Assembly: GCF_009789195.1 (NCBI RefSeq)
Contig: NZ_WSTC01000008.1
Coordinates: 62,001-126,000 of the forward strand
Source of the DNA: Paenibacillus sp. MMS18-CY102
GTDB taxonomy: Bacteria > Bacillota > Bacilli > Paenibacillales > Paenibacillaceae
Direction of reading: 5' to 3'
Length of the DNA stretch: 64,000 nucleotides
Shown here piece after piece: positions 25,290 to 35,174 of the stretch. Each line of letters opens with the position of its first letter. Position 1 is the stretch's first letter. The position numbers and the translations under genes were made by a program. Under the pieces are notes generated by a model. It had not been told where the DNA came from and ran no database searches. It saw only the letters and a list, made by a program, of their open reading frames with translations.

Positions 25290-25487
25290 TCATATCAATC
25301 GGCTGAGTATTGCTTCGATGGCCGCCGTAGCGCGAAACGGATGGCCTATGGCGCGCAACACATAAAGCGTTACACCAAGCACAGACAATGAAACGAAGAC
25401 TGCCATTTCTTTCTTGGATGGCGATTGTCCAGCGTAATAAATGAAAGATATGGCGAGCAGCACTATACTAAATCCAAGCGCCAGCAT
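25290..25487 (-). CDS. Small membrane protein of germination operon
   Basis: A 65-residue protein with two predicted membrane helices (LGFSIVLLAISFIYYAG and VFVSLSVLGVTLYVL). Its first base overlaps the stop of the GerB-type permease gene, so it is the fourth gene of the operon. Some ger operons carry a small two-helix D subunit (GerD-like in position, e.g. gerUD/gerVD type), and this fits that slot; the sequence itself is not diagnostic. Confidence 0.75.
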   Translation of the reverse strand: MLALGFSIVLLAISFIYYAGQSPSKKEMAVFVSLSVLGVTLYVLRAIGHPFRATAAIEAILSRLI

Positions 25488-26572
25488 TAGGTGCGCCTCT
25501 TGGGCGTAAGCAAGTATACGAGAATCAGCAGAAACGGAAGCATTACGCCAAAGATCGAATTATGAAGGAGCGTATAGTGTGTAATCCATTCGATATTTTC
25601 GATAAAATTCGGATGCATGTCGAGTGCCATAGCTGAGACGATCACGGAAAGCGGTATTGCGATTTTGCCGCGATCCGCCATTTTGAACAGGTGGGACATA
25701 CCCAGTACGGCGCAATAAAAGTTCAAAGCAAGTTTAATGAACACGAATACAAGCCAACCGATGGAGATCACTGCTTCCAAGTGTTCAAGGAAGGGACTAA
25801 TCTCGAGTTCCTGTGCCATTTTATATAGCGGATATGTATTATGGGAAGCACGCGACACGCCGAGTACGCCAATGATGATAAATGTAATAAACGACAAGAG
25901 GATAGCAGCTAGGATGGATCCATTCAAATAAGCGGATACTGCCTTCTGCTTCACAAACGGAAAGAGCATCATTAAGGTAAAGCCGTCCATGTAGGGAAAT
26001 GCGATCATGGAACTTGACTTGAAAAATAACCCGTTCCAGTCGATCGGCATGACGGGTGTGAAATGGGACCAATCCCATGTCTTGATGGATAATAAAAAGA
26101 AGATGACAAAGGAAATGAGCAAAATCGGCATAAAAAATTCCGTCGTTCTGGCAATCGACGCGATTCCTTTAATCGTGGCATACACAGCTACCACGAGAAA
26201 GCACGCTCCGAATACTAACTCATTCGTATGCGTGAGCAATGTAATGCTCATGAAATCATTCAGATTATTAATGACCCACGCGCTGATGAGCAGCGATTGT
26301 AAAATGATTAATGATCCGGCAATTGTCCCCATGAATTTGCCTAGTAGGCTATGGCAGATTTGAATGAGATTCTGTTTGGGGAACTTAACTGTCAAATAGA
26401 CCCATAGCAGGGAGCTTCCTATTCCGACAATGCCTGTCCAAAGAGGGATTAACCACCCATACTGCTTTGCGTTGCCGATCAGGGCGGGAGGAAGCAGGAA
26501 GAAGGAAGTGCTCATCGTGGAGAACAGGACGAGCAAATAAAACTGGCGAGTTGAAATAGTTGCTTGCTCCAC
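25487..26572 (-). CDS. Spore germination permease, GerAB family
   Basis: A 361-residue protein with about ten membrane helices of the endospore germination permease/APC family. It starts with TISTRQFYLLVLFSTMSTSFFLLPP, has LLISAWVINNLNDFMSITLLTHT and the FPYMDGFTLMMLFPFV region, and ends with a basic KRRT. The B subunit binds the germinant (amino acid or similar) in the inner spore membrane. It starts 2 nt after the GerC gene stop and ends overlapping the small fourth gene. Confidence 0.93.
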   Translation of the reverse strand: MEQATISTRQFYLLVLFSTMSTSFFLLPPALIGNAKQYGWLIPLWTGIVGIGSSLLWVYLTVKFPKQNLIQICHSLLGKFMGTIAGSLIILQSLLISAWVINNLNDFMSITLLTHTNELVFGACFLVVAVYATIKGIASIARTTEFFMPILLISFVIFFLLSIKTWDWSHFTPVMPIDWNGLFFKSSSMIAFPYMDGFTLMMLFPFVKQKAVSAYLNGSILAAILLSFITFIIIGVLGVSRASHNTYPLYKMAQELEISPFLEHLEAVISIGWLVFVFIKLALNFYCAVLGMSHLFKMADRGKIAIPLSVIVSAMALDMHPNFIENIEWITHYTLLHNSIFGVMLPFLLILVYLLTPKRRT

Positions 26573-26574
26573 GA

Positions 26575-27777
26575 TTACTTTCCTCCCTTATACGGTGTCA
26601 GCAAAGTGCCTGTTTTGATGATAGACGAGTGAACCGTTACGGAGACGTCTGTTTCCATCCACGCGACGGGATTCGATTTCAATGTTGCCCATTTTGGGTT
26701 TATCCGCTTCGCAATTCGGTCTTGGATGCCTAGCAGATCCCACTGTTTCTCATTAGCGAGTTTAATCAATTTAATGGACTGGTCTTCCATTTTTTTATCG
26801 AACATCGCTTCTAACCGACGCAAGGTTTTGGAATCAAGCTTTTCCTCTTGGTCAATCGTGACGAGTTCTAAACTCGGCTTAATTCGAATGTCCAACTTGG
26901 GTTGCCCATGCTGCAGGAATAATTGATAATCCGTTTTTGGTTTGCCTATCATTTGAATCTGTGCAGATTCGCTTTCGTTCCATTTGAGATCTTGGAGTAG
27001 TGATTTGTTCGTTCCCAATAGAAAAAATAGCGTCGACAGTTGAGGTGCTTTCAGTTCGCCAATCGCATGCGCTTGTTTTATAATGGACGCCCCGACGTAT
27101 TGGAAGTTTCCGCGATTCCCTTCGATTGTCTGAAACCTTTTGGTTGTCATGAAAGGCTCTTGGTCTGTTAGTTTAATCATGGAAATATAGGCAAGTTGTT
27201 CATTTTCGAAGTTTTCTAATAACGTTTTCAAATTGGACTTGTTATCAGATTGCCCCGTTACTTCATATTGCAGCTTTTGAATGCTCCTTAATTCCTTGCC
27301 CGGATTCGTCTCCATCGGTACATATGTGTTCATAATGTCCTTTATTGGGCTTTTTGTCACATAGATGGAAGTTGCCATGCGCCGCCTCGGATCGCTTTCT
27401 AAAAAATTCAACAAATCACCAATTCCATGCTTCGCAAGCCGTTCTGAAACGATGTAAGCTTGAAAGTGGTTAATAAACAGCTTTCGCGACAACGTCTGTG
27501 TCGCCAAGCGCGTAAACTCTGGCCATGACTTTCCTCTGAACTCAAACGTAAACAGTGGAGAACGAAAACTGCCGGTTTTCGATCCGGCAACGCCATTCGG
27601 ATTTAACACCTGATAATAAGCTTGATAGGTTCCATCCTCATTCAAATCAACGCCAACCATATCAACAAGCGCTAAATCATTAAGCTCGTTATAATCTTTG
27701 CAGCCCTGCAGGGAGCAGATTGCAAAGAGCGTAAACATCAGCAGTAAACCGCGTGCCATTCGAGCCATTCGATTCAT
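26575..27777 (-). CDS. Spore germination lipoprotein, GerC family
   Basis: A 400-residue lipoprotein of the Ger(x)C family. Residues 1-26 form a lipoprotein signal with lipobox SLQGC (Cys26), followed by KDYNELNDLALVDMVGVDL, the family opening. The three-domain body includes LFTFEFRGKSWPEFTRLATQTLSRKLFINHFQAYIVSERLAKHG and FLESDPRRRMATSIYVTK. It is the outer-surface subunit of the germinant receptor. Only 13 nt separate it from the GerA gene, and ATG has a nearby AGGTAATTAC leader with AGAGG. Confidence 0.93.
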   Translation of the reverse strand: MNRMARMARGLLLMFTLFAICSLQGCKDYNELNDLALVDMVGVDLNEDGTYQAYYQVLNPNGVAGSKTGSFRSPLFTFEFRGKSWPEFTRLATQTLSRKLFINHFQAYIVSERLAKHGIGDLLNFLESDPRRRMATSIYVTKSPIKDIMNTYVPMETNPGKELRSIQKLQYEVTGQSDNKSNLKTLLENFENEQLAYISMIKLTDQEPFMTTKRFQTIEGNRGNFQYVGASIIKQAHAIGELKAPQLSTLFFLLGTNKSLLQDLKWNESESAQIQMIGKPKTDYQLFLQHGQPKLDIRIKPSLELVTIDQEEKLDSKTLRRLEAMFDKKMEDQSIKLIKLANEKQWDLLGIQDRIAKRINPKWATLKSNPVAWMETDVSVTVHSSIIKTGTLLTPYKGGK

Positions 27778-27790
27778 GAGTAATTACCTC

Positions 27791-29197
27791 TCATTTTTTC
27801 ATTTTATACCATGGCGCTCGGAACAACGTGTCTTTGAATCGAGCCGGAATGACTGGGGCGATAGGGGAGAGGTAAGGCTCGCCTGTCGTTTTGATTGAAA
27901 CAAGATGTACAACTAATAGCAGGGTGCCGCAGAATACGCCGAACAGCCCGAGGCAAACCGCCAAAAACATGTAAATAAACTGGACGATGCGTTGGCCCAT
28001 TCCAAAACTAAAAGATGGGGAAACAAAATTAGCGATGGCTGTGATGCCGACAACAATCACCATTGCGGCCGACACTAATCCTGCTTCGACCGCAGCTTGG
28101 CCTAGCACGACAGCCCCTACGATGGAGATTGCTTGTCCCGTCACTGTGGGCATTCGAATCCCCGCTTCCCGCAGAAGTTCGAACATTACGAGCATAATTA
28201 ACGCTTCGACCAAGGATGGAAAAGGAACGCCTTCCCGCTGTGCAGAGAGGTTAATTAACAGGGAGGAAGGAATGATTTCTTGCCTATAATTGGTCAAAGC
28301 GATATAGAGGCAAGGGGTGTACACCGAGATCAAAAACGATATAAAACGCAACCAACGAAAAATCGTCGCATACATGGATCGCTGATAGTAATCTTCTGCA
28401 CTGACGAAAAACTGAAAAAATGTCACTGGTGCAATGAGGCAATAAGGCGTACCGTTGGTTAATATTGCAATTTTGCCTTCTGCCAAATGCGCGCTAACGA
28501 CATCAGGGCGTTCGGTGTTAAGAAGGCGTGGAAAAGGGGTGATCTCGCGTTCCTCTATCCATTCTTCGATATTCGTACTTTCGAAAATCGCATCGGTTTG
28601 GATAGAAAGGAGCCGATCCCGGTACGTTTGAATTCTCGCTTCAGATGCTTTGCCTTTCATGTATATGAGAAATACTTTAGTTCTGGTAAGTTGTCCAATC
28701 TCAAAACTTTCGAATGTAAGTTCGGGCGATTTCACTCGATTCCTAATAAGGGACACGTTCGTTAAAATATCTTCATTAAAGCCTTCTGCAGGGCCCCTGA
28801 CTGTCTTCTCAGACTTGGGTTCTCCAATTGTCCGATGCTTAAACTTGGCCACATCACAAATATAGGCTTCGTGATGGGATGCAAGAAGAATAATGCACTG
28901 GCCATCTGTTAGGCTAACAATAAGCTTTTCAGGCGTTGATTCCACGGTAAAGGGGACACCTGATAGCCGGTCACGCACTTTTGCTATTTTGTAATCAGAG
29001 CTCCAGTCATGTTCAAAATGAAGGTCCAGCAGTGGAAGCAACATGAATTTCTGTATTTGGTCTTTATCCGCTAACGTATCCAAGTAAGCACATACGACCA
29101 TGACGTCGGCATCGATGTGAAACTGATGGCATTTGTAGTCAGGCTGCAATGCCATGTTTTGTTGTGATGCAAGCTGATACTTTTCAAGTAATGTCAT
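27791..29197 (-). CDS. Spore germination protein, GerA family
   Basis: A 468-residue A subunit of a nutrient germinant receptor. The soluble N-terminal half (about residues 1-270) precedes helices beginning at WLRFISFLISVYTPCLYIALTNY; FPSLVEALIMLVMFELLREAGIRMP and GQAISIVGAVVLGQAAVEAGLVSAAMVIVV are conserved GerA motifs. ATG 29197 has a very purine-rich AGGGGGGA about 7 nt upstream; a longer open frame to 29239 adds 14 residues without support. First gene of the A-C-B-small operon, expressed presumably in the forespore. Confidence 0.93.
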   Translation of the reverse strand: MTLLEKYQLASQQNMALQPDYKCHQFHIDADVMVVCAYLDTLADKDQIQKFMLLPLLDLHFEHDWSSDYKIAKVRDRLSGVPFTVESTPEKLIVSLTDGQCIILLASHHEAYICDVAKFKHRTIGEPKSEKTVRGPAEGFNEDILTNVSLIRNRVKSPELTFESFEIGQLTRTKVFLIYMKGKASEARIQTYRDRLLSIQTDAIFESTNIEEWIEEREITPFPRLLNTERPDVVSAHLAEGKIAILTNGTPYCLIAPVTFFQFFVSAEDYYQRSMYATIFRWLRFISFLISVYTPCLYIALTNYRQEIIPSSLLINLSAQREGVPFPSLVEALIMLVMFELLREAGIRMPTVTGQAISIVGAVVLGQAAVEAGLVSAAMVIVVGITAIANFVSPSFSFGMGQRIVQFIYMFLAVCLGLFGVFCGTLLLVVHLVSIKTTGEPYLSPIAPVIPARFKDTLFRAPWYKMKK

Positions 29198-29261
29198 TGC
29201 AGTCCCCCCTCGCCAATTGTTCTTAACATTCCCATTCATTTCCTCGTTATGCGTTGTGATG

Positions 29262-29294
29262 ATGAAGAAACCCGCTGTCCTTGTAGGAAGCGGG
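29262..29294 (-). terminator. Terminator of the hydrolase gene
   Basis: On the minus strand CCCGCTTCCT-ACA-AGGACAGCGGG (one bulge) then TTTCTTC. Confidence 0.7.
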
Positions 29295-29318
29295 ATTCAA
29301 TACAAGCGAGATGCCACA

Positions 29319-30080
29319 TTAGTCTCGGCCTGCCAAATATAGCAATTTGGCAATGTGATGGGGCTCAGTCTTAGCTGTCGTCATATGGTCGCCGTGGCCT
29401 TTAATTAATCGGAACAGCCCTAAGCGGCTGGACATTCTCGGATGCCAGCTATAATCGGGGCCATATTGCGGCAAAACCGCATCTTCCGTCAAGTAAACAT
29501 AGCTGCGCGGCATCGTCAGCGTATAGAACTTCGATAGATCAAGCTTCTCATATAAGGGACCTGCTGGTTCAGGTGAAATCCGGTCATACAAGTATTTTGC
29601 CTGCTCGAATGATGCGAGATTTACGAAAGTATCCCGAAAAAGCGGGAATGGCAGCATAATCGTATTATTGCCAGAGTTTTTTCGAATCTGGTCGAATGCC
29701 TGCTGGGCAGCTGGCGGCACTTCCTCGAAAGCACTTTCGCCATTGTTTAAGACAAAAGCGTTCCAGAACACAAGCCGTTTGATCCGGTCAGGGACGAGCT
29801 CAGCGGCCTTCTGCACGACTGTACCGCCAAAGCTGTGAGCGACCAGGACGACATCCCGCAATTGATGCTGGATGATATAGTCAGCGATCGCTTGGCTTTG
29901 CATAGCATGCGTCACGTTCTTGTTCAGGTCGCTGCCATGGCCAGGGTATTCCGGCGCATGGACGATATGTCCCATACGCTGCAAGTGCGCTGCTATTCCA
30001 TCCCAGAAGCTCGCATCTGCCCATGCGCCATGCACAAGGACGAACGTGAGAGGATGAATATTGAAATGATGGAGATTCAT
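29319..30080 (-). CDS. Alpha/beta-hydrolase (HNL/salicylate-esterase type)
   Basis: A 253-residue hydrolase. The opening FVLVHGAWADASFWDGIAAHL is the HGAWHG-type oxyanion region, the nucleophile elbow is VLVAHSFGGTVVQKAAE (Ser in HSFGG), and a late GHGDHMTTAKTEP supplies the His. The family includes plant esterases, hydroxynitrile lyases and bacterial carboxylesterases; the substrate is unknown. AAAGGA lies 11 nt upstream of the ATG on the minus strand. Confidence 0.87.
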   Translation of the reverse strand: MNLHHFNIHPLTFVLVHGAWADASFWDGIAAHLQRMGHIVHAPEYPGHGSDLNKNVTHAMQSQAIADYIIQHQLRDVVLVAHSFGGTVVQKAAELVPDRIKRLVFWNAFVLNNGESAFEEVPPAAQQAFDQIRKNSGNNTIMLPFPLFRDTFVNLASFEQAKYLYDRISPEPAGPLYEKLDLSKFYTLTMPRSYVYLTEDAVLPQYGPDYSWHPRMSSRLGLFRLIKGHGDHMTTAKTEPHHIAKLLYLAGRD

Positions 30081-30212
30081 CGTGTTAAAATCCTTTCCAT
30101 TCGTGATAAGCTACCATATGCCTAATGCAGCCAAATGGGAAATAAAAGTTGCAGCTAAGGCTGTCCTTGTTGTAGGATGAGGGACAAGGAATAGGGTGAG
30201 GAGAGAATTGAG

Positions 30213-30500
30213 ATGAAAATCAATGTGGAACCCGCTGTGGCACAGTGGTATATAGACGAAATGGGGCTCAAGCACGGCGATCAGCTGCATATTTTCGTCC
30301 GGCTAGGCGGTTGTGGCAGCGTGCAGCCTGGCATGTCGCTTGGCATAACAAAGGAGCCATCGGAGGCGCCCCGCTTGAAGCAGGTGAGCGAAGGCATCGA
30401 ATTTTATATGCTGGAGGACCAGCTCTGGTATTTGGAAAATAAGAGCCTGTCTCTGCAGTTTAATGAGAAGGAAGAAGGCGTCGGATTTTACGTTTCTTAG
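30213..30500 (+). CDS. HesB/YneR-like iron-sulfur fold protein
   Basis: A 95-residue protein of the HesB-like group, matching B. subtilis YneR: INVEPAVAQWYIDEMGL, then FVRLGGCGSVQPGMSLGI, and EGIEFYMLEDQLWYLE. A-type Fe-S carriers need three Cys; only one (GGCGS) remains, so it probably does not carry a cluster in the usual way. GAGGAGAG precedes the ATG. Confidence 0.85.
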   Translation: MKINVEPAVAQWYIDEMGLKHGDQLHIFVRLGGCGSVQPGMSLGITKEPSEAPRLKQVSEGIEFYMLEDQLWYLENKSLSLQFNEKEEGVGFYVS

Positions 30501-30519
30501 TATAATAAGCACTCATTAG

Positions 30520-30557
30520 AGGCATGTAGGGGATATTTCCGTATATGCCTATTTTTA
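30520..30557 (+). terminator. Intrinsic terminator
   Basis: AGGCATGTA with TATATGCCT around a 13-base loop, then ATTTTTATT. Confidence 0.7.
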
Positions 30558-30598
30558 TTGGGGAAAATAAATAGTTTACATAATATAAGTTATGTAAA
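30558..30598 (+). promoter_or_regulatory. Perfect inverted repeat and possible promoter upstream of mmg operon
   Basis: TTTACATAA (30575-30583) and TTATGTAAA (30590-30598) form a perfect 9-bp inverted repeat with a 6-bp spacer. TTGGGG (30558-30563), 17 bp, TAATAT (30581-30586) is a possible vegetative promoter overlapping it. A dimeric repressor site is the simplest reading. Confidence 0.55.
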
Positions 30599-30626
30599 TA
30601 ATTGAAGTTCGAGGCGCATGATGAAG

Positions 30627-30657
30627 TTATACGGACACGTCTTGCAATCATATAGAT
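30627..30657 (+). promoter_or_regulatory. Sigma-E-like promoter of mmg operon
   Basis: TTATACG (30627-30633), 15-bp spacer, CATATAGAT (30649-30657), near the mother-cell sigma-E consensus (ATA-type -35, CATACAAT-type -10). B. subtilis mmg is sigma-E dependent. The match is imperfect. Confidence 0.4.
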
Positions 30658-30737
30658 TGGGTAAGCGCGGGTATCGTCGAACCTTGTCCTATTGCATGAA
30701 GCAGCATGACTTACGACGGGCTTGAGGGGGGAGGAGG

Positions 30738-31877
30738 TTGCGATTCCAACTAGCCGAAGAAGTGGAGATGACGCGTTCGGTTCTACGGGAGTTTGCACGG
30801 GAGAAGGTTGCTTTAGGTGCGATTGCACGGGATGAGGCGCAGGCTTTGGATTTTACTATTTTTCGTCAAATGGGGGAGCTCGGCCTAACGGGGATCTTAT
30901 TCCCTGAACGGTACGGAGGCGCAGGCGGTGACACGATTACCTATACGGCAGTACTGGAAGAGCTAGCTAAAGTATGTGCGTCAACTGCTGCAATTTTGGC
31001 GATGCATACGGCATATGCAGCGTGGCCGATTTATCAATTCGGGAATAGCCGTTTACGCGAGGAAATGCTCGTGCCTTTAGCACAAGGAACGCAGCTTGGC
31101 GGTGCAGGCTTAGCGAACGTATCCCAAAGAATGGAGGATGGGGCATTAGCTAAGCCGCTACTTGCAGATGAACGTGAGGGGCATATTCGATTGCAAGGCA
31201 CGCATCCTTTGGTTTTGTTCGGCGGCCATGCTGATGTCTATGTTTTAGCTGCCCGTCTGGCTAGCACTGGAAAGACGAATGTGTTTGTGCTGCTTAATGG
31301 AACAGCTGGCCTGCAAGTCAATCCACCGATGTCGAAATTAGGCTTGCGGTCCATGCCGATGTCGGCTGTGGTATTGCAGGGCTGCGAGATTCCAATCGAG
31401 CAACGCTTAGGGAAATCAAGCCGTGGTCCAACTGGCGCAACCTCGAAGATGGCCTTGCTAGGGCAGTTAAGTGCCGCTGCCATATCAGTTGGCATCGCCC
31501 AAGGCGCATTAGAGGAAGCAGCCGCGTATGCGAAGGCTCGCAAACAGTTTGGCGTTACGATAAGCCGCCAGCAAGGGATCTTATTTAAGCTGGCTGATAT
31601 GTCGGTTCGTACCGACGCTGCACGGCTGCTCGTTTATGACGCCGCATGGCGCTTGGATACGGGGTTAGAGGCAGTTCGAGCTTGCGCTATCGCTCGCCGT
31701 TATGCAGCGGAAGCCGCTGTAGCGGTTACGACAGAAGCGGTGCAGGTGCTGGGCGGTTATGGATACATGAGGGAATATCAGTTGGAACGGTACATGAGGG
31801 ACGCTAAATGTATGGAATCAGAATTAGGGCTTGGTGGCATGGTTGTGAATGAGGATGCACGTATCTTGTCACAGTAG
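30738..31877 (+). CDS. Acyl-CoA dehydrogenase-like flavoprotein (divergent)
   Basis: A 379-residue member of the acyl-CoA dehydrogenase family, first gene of the operon. FAD/ETF-type features are present: [33 protein letters not shown] in place of the usual [18 protein letters not shown], and [22 protein letters not shown]. The C-terminal catalytic block normally reading IYEGTNEI is here [10 protein letters not shown], so the usual Glu base is not in place. It may dehydrogenate an unusual substrate or use a Glu elsewhere. The TTG start lies within a long purine run (GAGGGGGGAGGAGG), an atypical but dense ribosome site. Confidence 0.82.
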   Translation: MRFQLAEEVEMTRSVLREFAREKVALGAIARDEAQALDFTIFRQMGELGLTGILFPERYGGAGGDTITYTAVLEELAKVCASTAAILAMHTAYAAWPIYQFGNSRLREEMLVPLAQGTQLGGAGLANVSQRMEDGALAKPLLADEREGHIRLQGTHPLVLFGGHADVYVLAARLASTGKTNVFVLLNGTAGLQVNPPMSKLGLRSMPMSAVVLQGCEIPIEQRLGKSSRGPTGATSKMALLGQLSAAAISVGIAQGALEEAAAYAKARKQFGVTISRQQGILFKLADMSVRTDAARLLVYDAAWRLDTGLEAVRACAIARRYAAEAAVAVTTEAVQVLGGYGYMREYQLERYMRDAKCMESELGLGGMVVNEDARILSQ

Positions 31878-31888
31878 GAGGCGGCGCC

Positions 31889-33064
31889 ATGCGGCGTTCA
31901 GTCATTGTTGGCGGTGCGCGGACAGCATTCGGCAAATTCGGCGGTGTGTTTGCGCAGGTAAGCGCAGCTGAATTAGGCGCTGCTGCTATACGTGGCGCGA
32001 TAGCGAATAGCGGCGCAGATGCGGCGCGGATCGAGCATGCCATAATGGGCATGGTGCTCCAAGGGGGAGCTGGCCAGATCCCATCGCGGCAAGCAGCTAG
32101 GTTGGCCGGGCTTGGATGGAATGTCCCAACGGAAACGGTGAACAAAGTATGCGCTTCGGGCCTGAGAGCCATATCGCTTGCGGATTCCATGATTCGAAGC
32201 GGTGACGTCGGCATCGTAGCCGCTGGCGGAATGGAAAGCATGAGCAGCGCGCCTTTTGCAGTGCCAACCGCTCGCTGGGGAGCTCGAATGGGCAACGTGG
32301 CTTTAACGGATCTCATGCTGCATGACGGGCTCTTGTGCGCATTTGATCATGTACCTATGGCTGAGCATGGGAACCGAGCTGCGATCAAGCATGGGATCAG
32401 CCGAGAGGAACAGGATGATTGGGCACTCCGGAGCCATTCGTTGGCTGTTGCAGCTGGTTGGCAGGGCAAGTTCGCCGATGAGATCACCGCGTTCGAATCG
32501 GTTAAGGGAAAGGTTGTCTCCGATGAATGCCCGCGGCCAGACACTAGCAAACTTAAGCTGGCAAAGCTGCTCCCCATTCATGATGCGAACGGTACAGGCA
32601 CGATTACAGCAGGCAATGCACCGGGCGTGAATGATGGAGCAGCAGCGGTTATCGTCATGTCACGGGAAGCTGCGATGCAGGAAGGGCTTGCTCCGCTAGC
32701 TGAGATTGTCGGCCACGCGGCGATTGGCGCAAAGCCGCATGAACTTGCTGAAGCGCCTGGCTTTGCCATTCGAAAGCTGCTGCAGCAGACTGGAATTGAC
32801 TTAACTTCGATCGAGCTGTTTGAAGTGAATGAAGCTTTCGCAGCCGTCGTGCTGACCTGTGGGAGAATGCTTCAGTGGGATGAAGAACGGGTCAATGTCA
32901 AGGGCGGGGCAATCGCATTAGGCCATCCGATTGGCGCGAGCGGCGCCCGAATCGTATTGACGCTCATCCATGAGCTTAAGCGAAGGGGCGGGGGCTTGGG
33001 CATTGCCGCAATATGCAGCGGAGGCGGGCAAGGGGATGCAATGTTGCTTCGCGTGGATGGATGA
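31889..33064 (+). CDS. mmgA: Acetyl-CoA C-acyltransferase (thiolase), MmgA-like
   Basis: A 391-residue thiolase that cleaves 3-oxoacyl-CoA with CoA. The nucleophile is Cys88 in [11 protein letters not shown]; the C-terminal blocks [20 protein letters not shown] (His) and CSGGGQGDA (second Cys) are all intact. It matches the position of mmgA in the B. subtilis operon. It begins 11 nt after the first dehydrogenase with AGGAGG, and is 24 nt before the next start. Confidence 0.93.
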   Translation: MRRSVIVGGARTAFGKFGGVFAQVSAAELGAAAIRGAIANSGADAARIEHAIMGMVLQGGAGQIPSRQAARLAGLGWNVPTETVNKVCASGLRAISLADSMIRSGDVGIVAAGGMESMSSAPFAVPTARWGARMGNVALTDLMLHDGLLCAFDHVPMAEHGNRAAIKHGISREEQDDWALRSHSLAVAAGWQGKFADEITAFESVKGKVVSDECPRPDTSKLKLAKLLPIHDANGTGTITAGNAPGVNDGAAAVIVMSREAAMQEGLAPLAEIVGHAAIGAKPHELAEAPGFAIRKLLQQTGIDLTSIELFEVNEAFAAVVLTCGRMLQWDEERVNVKGGAIALGHPIGASGARIVLTLIHELKRRGGGLGIAAICSGGGQGDAMLLRVDG

Positions 33065-33088
33065 ATGCCACGAGATGAGGTGAACACA

Positions 33089-33949
33089 ATGCCGGTTCAA
33101 GCCGTGTCGGTTATAGGCGCTGGACAGATGGGCAGCGGGATTGCCCAGACGCTGCTGCAGCACGGATTTGCCGTGACGCTGTATGACATTCAACAAGCTG
33201 CGGTGATGCGCGGATGCGCAACGATTGAAGCGGCATTCAACCGACAAGTGGAGAAAAGCCGTGTCACGCAGGCGCAGCGAGAGGAGTGGCTGGCGCGATT
33301 GGCCGCCGCCACGCGACTGGAAGATGTTGCTGGCAGCGATGTAGTAATCGAAGCTGCGCCTGAGCATTTGGAGACGAAAACCTCGTTGTTCCAGTCGCTT
33401 GATCGAATCTGCCAGCCGCAAACAATCCTTGCTTCTAACACTTCCTCCATCTCAATCACAACGATTGCATCTGTGACACAGCGGCCTAGCCAGGTGATCG
33501 GCATGCATTTTATGAATCCGGTACCGGTCATGCCGTTGGTTGAAATTATTCGTGGATTAGGAACGTCGGATGTGACTTGTGCAACGATTGCGGACCTAAC
33601 ACAGCAGCTCGGCAAAACGCCAGTCGAGGTGCGCGATTTCCCCGGCTTCGTATCGAATCGCCTGTTGATGCCGATGATCAACGAAGCGGTTTATGCCGTA
33701 TATGAGGGCATCGCTTCCCCTGAGGCGGTCGATCAAGTGATGAAGCTGGGGATGAACCATCCGATGGGGCCATTAGCGCTAGCCGACCTGATCGGGCTAG
33801 ATACATGCTTGGCAATCATGGAGACGCTTCATGCAGGCTTCGGCGATAGCAAGTACCGTCCTTGCCCGCTGCTTCGCCAATATGTGTCGGCTGGCTGGCA
33901 TGGGCGCAAGAGCGGCAAAGGTTTCTATGTTTACAAAGGACGGAGGTAG
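33089..33949 (+). CDS. mmgB: 3-hydroxybutyryl/3-hydroxyacyl-CoA dehydrogenase, MmgB-like
   Basis: A 286-residue NAD+-dependent enzyme oxidising 3-hydroxyacyl-CoA. The Rossmann motif is [15 protein letters not shown] at the N-terminus; [27 protein letters not shown] (catalytic His-Glu region) and [18 protein letters not shown] are family signatures, and the C-terminal domain ends [14 protein letters not shown] 33089 follows GAGGTGA with good spacing; the ATG at 33065 lacks a site. Confidence 0.93.
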   Translation: MPVQAVSVIGAGQMGSGIAQTLLQHGFAVTLYDIQQAAVMRGCATIEAAFNRQVEKSRVTQAQREEWLARLAAATRLEDVAGSDVVIEAAPEHLETKTSLFQSLDRICQPQTILASNTSSISITTIASVTQRPSQVIGMHFMNPVPVMPLVEIIRGLGTSDVTCATIADLTQQLGKTPVEVRDFPGFVSNRLLMPMINEAVYAVYEGIASPEAVDQVMKLGMNHPMGPLALADLIGLDTCLAIMETLHAGFGDSKYRPCPLLRQYVSAGWHGRKSGKGFYVYKGRR

Positions 33950-33977
33950 GCCGCTCATAAGAAAGTGAGGTGCGGCA

Positions 33978-35141
33978 ATGGAGCTCCGGTTCACAGATGG
34001 GCAAGAGGCGATTCGGCAAAAGGCGCGGCAGTTCGCCGTTGAGGAAATTACACCTCTCATTCCTCATATGGAGGAGGATGGCGACTCATCATTCCCGGCA
34101 GAGCTGGCCAAACGAATGGCGGAATTGGATTTAATGGGCATTCCAATTCCGAAGCAATGGGGCGGCGCGGGCAATGATTTTATCTCCTATATAGCAGCCA
34201 TCAATGAAATATCGCGTGTGAGCGCGGCAGTCGGCGTTATTTTGTCCGTGCATACATCGGTTGGAACGCTCCCGATTTTATATTACGGCACAGAACAGCA
34301 GCGTATCGGCTATGTCAGCAAGCTTGCAAGCGGCCAATGGCTAGGCGCATTTGCGCTCACAGAGCCGCAAGCCGGTTCAGACGCTGCATCCATTCGTACG
34401 CGGGCGGTTAAATCTGGCAGCCAATACGTGCTGAATGGGACCAAAATGTTCATTACGAATGCAGGCGCAGCAGATCTGTACATCACGTTCGCCGTAACTG
34501 ATCCTGCGCAAGGCCCGGGCGGCATTACTGCGTTTTTGCTAGAACGCGGGGCACAGGGGCTAACCATTGGCAAGAAGGAGAAAAAAATGGGGCTGCATGG
34601 CTCCAATACATGCGAGTTAACGTTCGAGGATGTGCACATTCCTGCTTCCCAGCGGCTAGGCGAAGAAGGGCAAGGGTTCGCGATTGCAAAAGGCTCGCTC
34701 GACGGCGGCCGGATCGGCATTGCTGCGCAGTCGCTTGGCATTGCAGAAGCAGCGCTGCAGCTGCTTCATTCCGGGCTGGCAATCCCGCCGCGCAACAAAC
34801 AGGCGAATTCGCCGATTCGGGGACGCATTCGATCCAGCGCCGATGCCGTGAGAGTGGCAGCGCTCACCGCACAAGTTGAAGCGGCGCGGCTATTGGTTTA
34901 TCGGGCTGCCTATATGCGCCAAGAAGGGCAGCCCTGTACGCGAGAGTCGTCGGCTGCGAAATTATTCGCGTCGGATACGGCGGTCGAAGTGGCTGGAGCA
35001 GCAGTACGATGGCTTGGGCGTGCAGGATATTCGAAGCTTGAGCCAGCGGAGCGCTTGTTCCGCGATGCGAAGGTGACGCAAATTTATGAGGGAACGAATG
35101 AAATTCATCGCATCGTTATCGGCAATCAACTGCTGAAGTAG
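33978..35141 (+). CDS. mmgC: Acyl-CoA dehydrogenase, MmgC-like
   Basis: A 387-residue acyl-CoA dehydrogenase making the 2,3-enoyl-CoA and passing electrons to ETF. All canonical parts are present: PKQWGGAGNDFISY, AFALTEPQAGSDAASI, KMFITNAG, and at the C-terminus RDAKVTQIYEGTNEIHRIVIG with the catalytic Glu371. It corresponds to mmgC. An AGAAAGTGAGGTG ribosome site precedes the ATG. One oddity is PRNKQANSPIRGRIRSSADAV around residue 270, where the usual RxQFG dimer motif is lost. Confidence 0.92.
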   Translation: MELRFTDGQEAIRQKARQFAVEEITPLIPHMEEDGDSSFPAELAKRMAELDLMGIPIPKQWGGAGNDFISYIAAINEISRVSAAVGVILSVHTSVGTLPILYYGTEQQRIGYVSKLASGQWLGAFALTEPQAGSDAASIRTRAVKSGSQYVLNGTKMFITNAGAADLYITFAVTDPAQGPGGITAFLLERGAQGLTIGKKEKKMGLHGSNTCELTFEDVHIPASQRLGEEGQGFAIAKGSLDGGRIGIAAQSLGIAEAALQLLHSGLAIPPRNKQANSPIRGRIRSSADAVRVAALTAQVEAARLLVYRAAYMRQEGQPCTRESSAAKLFASDTAVEVAGAAVRWLGRAGYSKLEPAERLFRDAKVTQIYEGTNEIHRIVIGNQLLK

Positions 35142-35174
35142 GACGCCCGATGCGTTTGGGGTGGAGGGGAACGA

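Noticed and set aside
30618-30725. 35-codon frame MMKLYGHVLQSYRLG... before the mmg operon
   Set aside because: Weak ribosome site, and the predicted sigma-E-like promoter lies inside it.
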